A DNA stretch of 38,373 bases from Gammaproteobacteria bacterium. Lineage in GTDB: Bacteria > Pseudomonadota > Gammaproteobacteria > Pseudomonadales > Azotimanducaceae. Shown piece after piece: positions 34,410-38,373 of the stretch. Both the position numbers and the translations under genes were made by a program. Location: assembly GCA_009841635.1 (NCBI GenBank), contig VXLJ01000010.1, positions 69,039 to 107,411 of the forward strand. The letters run 5' to 3'. Numbering within the stretch: position 1 is the stretch's first letter; every line of letters starts with the position of its first letter. A model generated the notes under the pieces. The model was not told the origin of the DNA. It saw only the letters and a program-made list of their open reading frames with translations, and searched no databases.

Positions 34410-37400
34410 TTACAGATTAACGCCGACTGACAATCCCATGATGCGTGGTTCGGTTAGGAAGTAATTACGGAAAAATCCCGAAGTGTCAGATGTCAAGTAA
34501 TGGCCTGTGACGTTGTCTTTATCAGCGAGATTGCGTATCCACAACTTCACGTTGTATCGATCATCCGAACTTTCGTAAATCGCGGAGAGATTGTGTTGTC
34601 CCCATGATGCCATTTGGTCCCCAACGGTGTTGTATACACGTGAAAAAGCTTTCGATTGCCAGTAATAATCCCAGCGAACTGTGACGTCGCCATTAAAGAC
34701 TTCAGGCCAGGTATAGCTACCGCCAATCTTGACTGTATGGTCAGGTGAATATGGCAAGGTATTGCCGTCTAAATCAGTCGGATTTCCGTCTGACGTTTCC
34801 ACGCCAAAGGCAGAGAGGAAATTTCGTGAGAAGTAGGCGGGAATTGACACGCCTTGGCTGTTCTCTGGATACGAAACAGAAACCGTTGTTACGCCGTTTC
34901 TAACATCCAAGGCGGCACCAGCCGCTAACGCTGTATTGACCAATTCAGGTGTTAATTGCGATTCGCGCGCAATGTAGTTGACTGCGGTTAACGCGCCAGG
35001 GTCAATGTTGTTTAGAAGCACCCAATCTTCTTGCCCGCCGACTCGATTGGTTGTGTCGATCGACGCAGATCCTTCAATGCTCGTATTCAAGAAACCGTAG
35101 CTGAAGTCAACACCAAGTTGCGGCATCGACTCAAAGCGATAGTTGCCTTCCAATTCGATCCCAGCGATGCGAGCGTCGATATTCTCAGTGATTGAGCTGT
35201 TGTTCTTGATGACAGTCGTTTGAAGGCCTGTGTAGTCATACATGAAGGCCGCCGTATTGAGCGTCAGGCTATTGTTGGCGTTGCGGTACTTCCGCCCAAA
35301 TTCGAACGCGATGACGCTTTCCGGGGTGAAAGTGAATGAGCTCGTATCCTGGAATTGCCTTGGAATCGCCGGATTCAAGCCGCCGGGTTTGTATCCCTTG
35401 CTCACGAACCCATACCACAAAGTGCCATCGTCGGCTTGGTAATCGATGCCTATACGACCACTTAACTCACTAAACGAAGCGTCTTCTGGGCTACCCGTGA
35501 GCAACCGTGATTCATTGAACTGAGGCACAATCGGTACCTGCTTGCTGATCGCTACGCGTTCCGGGCTATAGGCCGGCGTCACAAGTGCTGCAGCAAGTTC
35601 ACTGGGCGATACCCCATAAAACAGCGCTAAATCTTCTTCTGGCGCGCCGCCAAACGGTCCCAGGATGATGTTCATGGTGCGCGACCAGAAAGCGCCGCTG
35701 TAAGCATTGATGTTCGTCAAATAGTTGGGATCAATCAAACCGAGTTGAGCGGCACCTAAGATCGCTGCTTCAAGCGTAACCGCTTCAGGCGGTATGCCTA
35801 GCGCCGCAACCGCGGCTCGTGTTTGCGCAAGGATCGCCTGTTGTACAGCTAATACCACGGCGGCTTGGTTAATCGCATTGAACAATGTGCTGCTGTCGCG
35901 ACGGGCGACCTCATCGTTATTGAACCGTAACCCAATCGTCATTTTCATATCGTCGGCTAAATCGAAATAGCCTTCGCCGAACAAGGCCGTGCCTTCGCGT
36001 TGCAAGCCGTCAGGTGCGGTCGCATTCAGGAAAAAGCCAGGATAGAGCGGCGGCAAGCCGAATAACGGCGCACCGACAGTCGTCACGAGATCAAGCGTGT
36101 TTGCAAGCACGTAATACTCCGTGGTCCGCGTGACATCGAACGCACTCGCACCGAGCAAGAAGTTGAAGCCGCCATCGTAATTAGAGCGGAGTTTTGCTTC
36201 AAGAATCTGGTATGCGTTATCACTGGCAGATTGGTCAAATGAAAAGACTCGATCAAGCGCGCCATAGCCCTCGAGGCTGCATCCGCCAAAACTACCGGCG
36301 GTACCACGATCGAGCGAGCAGCCGAAGTTATCCCAGAATCCTGCGATGTTATTCGCTGGTGCAGAAACGGGCCATATACCGGACGGATTCAAAGGTGTTG
36401 GATTTAACCGCGCACCCACGTCCATGACGTAATCATGGCGCGACAAGTAGTCGCTGCGGCGCGTCGCGCCAATCACGCCAAGGTCCAGGTCGCCGAGGTC
36501 ATGGTTCACGCTGAAGGCGTATATCGTTTCTTTTTCTTTGAATACCGGTTGAAAATCGGTATGGATTTGGCGCATATCGTTGTAGCGCGGACGTGGGTAA
36601 TCAAATAACGATTCACCAGCACCGGAAGGTCCTAGTGGCATCGCGCCGGAAGAACCACCAAAAATACCTCCTGTCGTCGCACCGAGGTGCGGAGCATCGA
36701 AATCAACGCCATCGGGCGTGCAGCCTGTCGTCGGCAGTGAATTGCGATCGCAAATTTGATTGGTAATCCGCGCGCGATCGTCGTCTTCTTCGAAGTGCGT
36801 GACCATAAACCAAAGATCAGTGTCTTCCGAGATATCAAGCGCTAAGGTGGCCCGCATCGCGAAGATGTTGCGGCCGTCCAAGGTTGGTTCGATATGCGGC
36901 AACATTTCACCCGCATCATTTCTCTGACCATACGCTAAGTTTTCTACATAGCCATCGCGTTGCAACTTGAAACCGGCCAAGCGGAACGAAGCTTTATCGC
37001 TTAGTGGAACATTGACATGACCTTTTAGACGTTGATGTTGGTAGTTGCCGGTTTCGTAATCAATGCGCGACGAAAACTCGTCGAAGACTGGTTTTTTAGT
37101 GACAAAATTGATAGCGCCACCGGTTGCGTTGCGGCCGAACAACGTACCCTGCGGTCCACGCAAAATCTCAACACGTTCCAGGTCAAAAAACTCGATGGAA
37201 TTGAGATTGGAGGGCACGGCAATTTCATTCATGTGTGCCGATACGCCAGTTATGCTCGCGGAGCCAATGGCTAACGAGCCAACGCCGCGGATGGAAAAAC
37301 TCGAGCCGCCGAAATTAGTAGCCGTGTAAGTAATGCCTGGCGCATTGAGTTGCAAATCGGATGGTGTGATGACTTGCTGATCTTCAATCATGTCGTCCGT

Positions 37401-37580
37401 TAGCGCGGTCACTGCGATCGGCACTTCCTGGATGTTTTCGTCCACGCGTTGCGCCGTTACGATGATCTCTTCGATTGGTTCTTGCTCGCTTTCCTGCGCC
37501 CACGATAGCGAGCCGGGCACCACAACCGCCAGGGCGGCAACCAAGCCACATAGTCGTGCATTCATGGAATCTCTAGACAT
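34410..37580 (-). CDS. TonB-dependent outer-membrane receptor (1056 aa)
   Basis: A very large outer-membrane receptor. A signal peptide (about residues 1-28) is followed by a TonB-box-like EEIIVTAQRV near 37-46. The plug is classic (NAPGITYTATNFGGSSFSIRGVG, then VEILRGPQGTLFGRNATGGAINFVTKKP). The long barrel ends MGLSVGVNL. The style matches the large catabolic-type receptors common in sphingomonads and marine gammaproteobacteria, which import complex organic compounds rather than iron. Length exceeds the common 750-850, with insertions around residues 280-330 and 560-680. Two cysteine pairs may form loop disulfides. The ATG at 37580 has GGGGAG 6 nt upstream, which decides it over an ATG at 37565. 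Ligand unknown. Confidence 0.94.
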   Translation of the reverse strand: MSRDSMNARLCGLVAALAVVVPGSLSWAQESEQEPIEEIIVTAQRVDENIQEVPIAVTALTDDMIEDQQVITPSDLQLNAPGITYTATNFGGSSFSIRGVGSLAIGSASITGVSAHMNEIAVPSNLNSIEFFDLERVEILRGPQGTLFGRNATGGAINFVTKKPVFDEFSSRIDYETGNYQHQRLKGHVNVPLSDKASFRLAGFKLQRDGYVENLAYGQRNDAGEMLPHIEPTLDGRNIFAMRATLALDISEDTDLWFMVTHFEEDDDRARITNQICDRNSLPTTGCTPDGVDFDAPHLGATTGGIFGGSSGAMPLGPSGAGESLFDYPRPRYNDMRQIHTDFQPVFKEKETIYAFSVNHDLGDLDLGVIGATRRSDYLSRHDYVMDVGARLNPTPLNPSGIWPVSAPANNIAGFWDNFGCSLDRGTAGSFGGCSLEGYGALDRVFSFDQSASDNAYQILEAKLRSNYDGGFNFLLGASAFDVTRTTEYYVLANTLDLVTTVGAPLFGLPPLYPGFFLNATAPDGLQREGTALFGEGYFDLADDMKMTIGLRFNNDEVARRDSSTLFNAINQAAVVLAVQQAILAQTRAAVAALGIPPEAVTLEAAILGAAQLGLIDPNYLTNINAYSGAFWSRTMNIILGPFGGAPEEDLALFYGVSPSELAAALVTPAYSPERVAISKQVPIVPQFNESRLLTGSPEDASFSELSGRIGIDYQADDGTLWYGFVSKGYKPGGLNPAIPRQFQDTSSFTFTPESVIAFEFGRKYRNANNSLTLNTAAFMYDYTGLQTTVIKNNSSITENIDARIAGIELEGNYRFESMPQLGVDFSYGFLNTSIEGSASIDTTNRVGGQEDWVLLNNIDPGALTAVNYIARESQLTPELVNTALAAGAALDVRNGVTTVSVSYPENSQGVSIPAYFSRNFLSAFGVETSDGNPTDLDGNTLPYSPDHTVKIGGSYTWPEVFNGDVTVRWDYYWQSKAFSRVYNTVGDQMASWGQHNLSAIYESSDDRYNVKLWIRNLADKDNVTGHYLTSDTSGFFRNYFLTEPRIMGLSVGVNL

Positions 37581-37637
37581 TCAATGCTCCCCTTCGCAAC
37601 GCAAGGTTTATGCGTACTTCCCGTGCACCGAACGCGC

Positions 37638-37653
37638 CTGTGCGAACGCACAG
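37638..37653. repeat. 16-bp perfect palindrome upstream of the large TonB receptor
   Basis: CTGTGCG, AA and CGCACAG (37638-37653) form an uninterrupted dyad about 58 bp ahead of the receptor ATG. GCG/CGC flanks could lengthen an RNA stem with one bulge. Its location suits an operator or a 5'-leader hairpin controlling the receptor. No T-run follows in either direction. Confidence 0.45.
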
Positions 37654-37670
37654 CGCGAGGTCGCCACACC

Positions 37671-37698
37671 AAAAAACTAATCTTACGAATAAGACTAG
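37671..37698 (-). terminator. Rho-independent terminator (UUCG tetraloop) of the CoA-transferase gene
   Basis: On the minus strand a 9-bp stem (one G-U) closes a UUCG tetraloop at 37677-37698 and is followed at once by six Ts (37676-37671). It lies 55 nt past the CoA-transferase stop and ahead of the TonB receptor, separating the two transcripts. On the plus strand the G-U becomes an A-C mismatch, so the element is directional. Confidence 0.8.
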
Positions 37699-37728
37699 TA
37701 GTTACAAGAAGAAGCTATTTAGCCCAGT

Positions 37729-37754
37729 TCATGCTGGTGCATGAGTATTTTTTT
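37729..37754 (+). terminator. Plus-strand hairpin with T-run, opposite the end of the CoA-transferase gene
   Basis: TCATGC, loop TGGT and GCATGA (37729-37744) form a perfect 6-bp stem. On the plus strand it is followed by GTA and seven Ts (37748-37754). No plus-strand gene is evident upstream. It may stop antisense transcription or end an unannotated small RNA. On the minus strand it lies just after the TAA and has no T-run. Confidence 0.5.
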
Positions 37755-38373
37755 AGACGACGTTGCGTTCGCGAAACCCGTCTATTTCGCTAGCTGAATA
37801 GTTCAGCTCGCGCAATATCTCATCGGTATGTTCGCCTAAATCCGGCGCTCGAAGACCGGCTGTCAATGCGGTGTCGCTTAGTTGAATAGGTGGCCCTACC
37901 ACCTGCTGTGGCTCGTTACGGTCGTCAACGCCAGATGTCAGGTATTCGTTCGCCCAGACGTTTTTATCTGCAGCGACTGCAGCATAGTCACGTACAGGTG
38001 CATAGCGCACGGATGTCGCACCTAGCAGCTCACACCATGCATCTGTGGTTTTACGTTTGAAAGACAACTCCAACTCACCTAAAAACCACTCTATACCGGC
38101 AGGCGTCGCGAGGGTTTGCATGCGCTCGTCAAGTAGCAAATCGGGTCTGTCAAGCGCCGTCACTAGCTCATCTAATGCGCCGGGTGGTACGCCTATAAGG
38201 CCTATCCAGCCATCGAGCGTCTCGTAAATTCGATACGCGCCGCGAATCAACGGGTGACCAAAATTGCTGCGCCCAGGCACTTCCTGAGTCATTAAGTAGT
38301 GGGTGTATTCAGCCGCTTGCGCCCAAATTTGACCACCGAGTAGCGACACTTCGACTTTCTGGCCTTTGCCGCT
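37753..38373 (-). CDS. Class III (CaiB/BaiF) CoA-transferase, C-terminal part
   Basis: The frame is open to the window edge, so only the last 206 residues are seen. Full-length family members are about 380-410. The visible part begins SGKGQKVEVSLLGGQ, a family hallmark. It continues with RGAYRIYETLDGWIGLIGVPPGALDELVTALDRPDLL and ends in the APDLGEHTDEILRELNYSASEIDGFRERNVV tail typical of CaiB/BaiF proteins. The catalytic aspartate lies upstream, outside the window. The apparent GTG start at 38349 is internal to the domain and is rejected. Such enzymes move CoA between carboxylic acids during catabolism. Confidence 0.92.
   Translation of the reverse strand, partial: SGKGQKVEVSLLGGQIWAQAAEYTHYLMTQEVPGRSNFGHPLIRGAYRIYETLDGWIGLIGVPPGALDELVTALDRPDLLLDERMQTLATPAGIEWFLGELELSFKRKTTDAWCELLGATSVRYAPVRDYAAVAADKNVWANEYLTSGVDDRNEPQQVVGPPIQLSDTALTAGLRAPDLGEHTDEILRELNYSASEIDGFRERNVV

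Noticed and set aside
38325-38349. GTG at 38349 as the start of the CoA-transferase gene
   Set aside because: The frame continues to the window edge with family-typical residues (SGKGQKVEV), so the gene is cut by the window rather than starting here.

Overview
The window looks like a chromosomal segment of a free-living, probably marine or aquatic gammaproteobacterium. The evidence is a YqiB-type DUF1249 protein, two TonB-dependent receptors, a TRAP transporter, glutathione-dependent formaldehyde dehydrogenase, and base composition near 50-55 % GC throughout. Coding density is very high. Many neighbours overlap or sit within 10 nt, including convergent pairs, and most genes lack a strong Shine-Dalgarno. 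I saw no tRNA, rRNA, CRISPR array, insertion sequence, integrase or phage gene. Domain and family calls were made by eye from motifs.

Layout. 1-4.5 kb (minus): DUF1249 protein, a three-gene TRAP transporter (dctP as a lipoprotein, dctQ, dctM) and a Nudix hydrolase. 4.8-10.8 kb: a Gfo/Idh/MocA oxidoreductase convergent with a crotonase, two unknown small genes, a MATE transporter, an M28-like protein that seems to lack most metal ligands, and an LRAT/NlpC-type protein. 11-15.8 kb: AlkD-like DNA glycosylase, an unrecognised secreted protein, a class C beta-lactamase-like serine hydrolase, a TauD-type dioxygenase and a lipoprotein cytochrome c. 15.9-20.2 kb (plus): ahcY, a CBS-pair protein, frmA and a metal-dependent amidohydrolase. 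20.2-24.9 kb: a TonB receptor translationally coupled to a phytanoyl-CoA-dioxygenase-like protein with a HEAT-like C-terminal half, divergent from a formylglycine-generating-enzyme homologue with both catalytic cysteines. 24.9-34.3 kb: a trans-sulfuration-family PLP enzyme divergent from the mevalonate operon (phosphomevalonate kinase, then a HMG-CoA reductase-mevalonate kinase fusion, then xthA and sseA), which converges on mvaD, an amidase and a HisN-type phosphatase. 34.4-38.4 kb: a 1056-residue TonB receptor with its own terminator, then the C-terminal part of a class III CoA-transferase cut by the window edge.

How the genes work together. The strongest theme is isoprenoid precursor synthesis: the window encodes every step from HMG-CoA to isopentenyl diphosphate. 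Two consecutive steps, HMG-CoA reductase and mevalonate kinase, sit on one 749-residue polypeptide. HMG-CoA synthase, the thiolase and an IPP isomerase are not here. A second theme is uptake and breakdown of organic molecules (TRAP, TonB receptors, crotonase, CoA-transferase, amidases, Fe/2-oxoglutarate oxygenases). A weaker theme is C1/methyl recycling (ahcY, frmA). The items most worth following up are the HMGR-MVK fusion, the dioxygenase-HEAT/receptor/FGE module, the metal-ligand-poor M28-like protein, and the signal-rich intergenic region at 37.6-37.75 kb.
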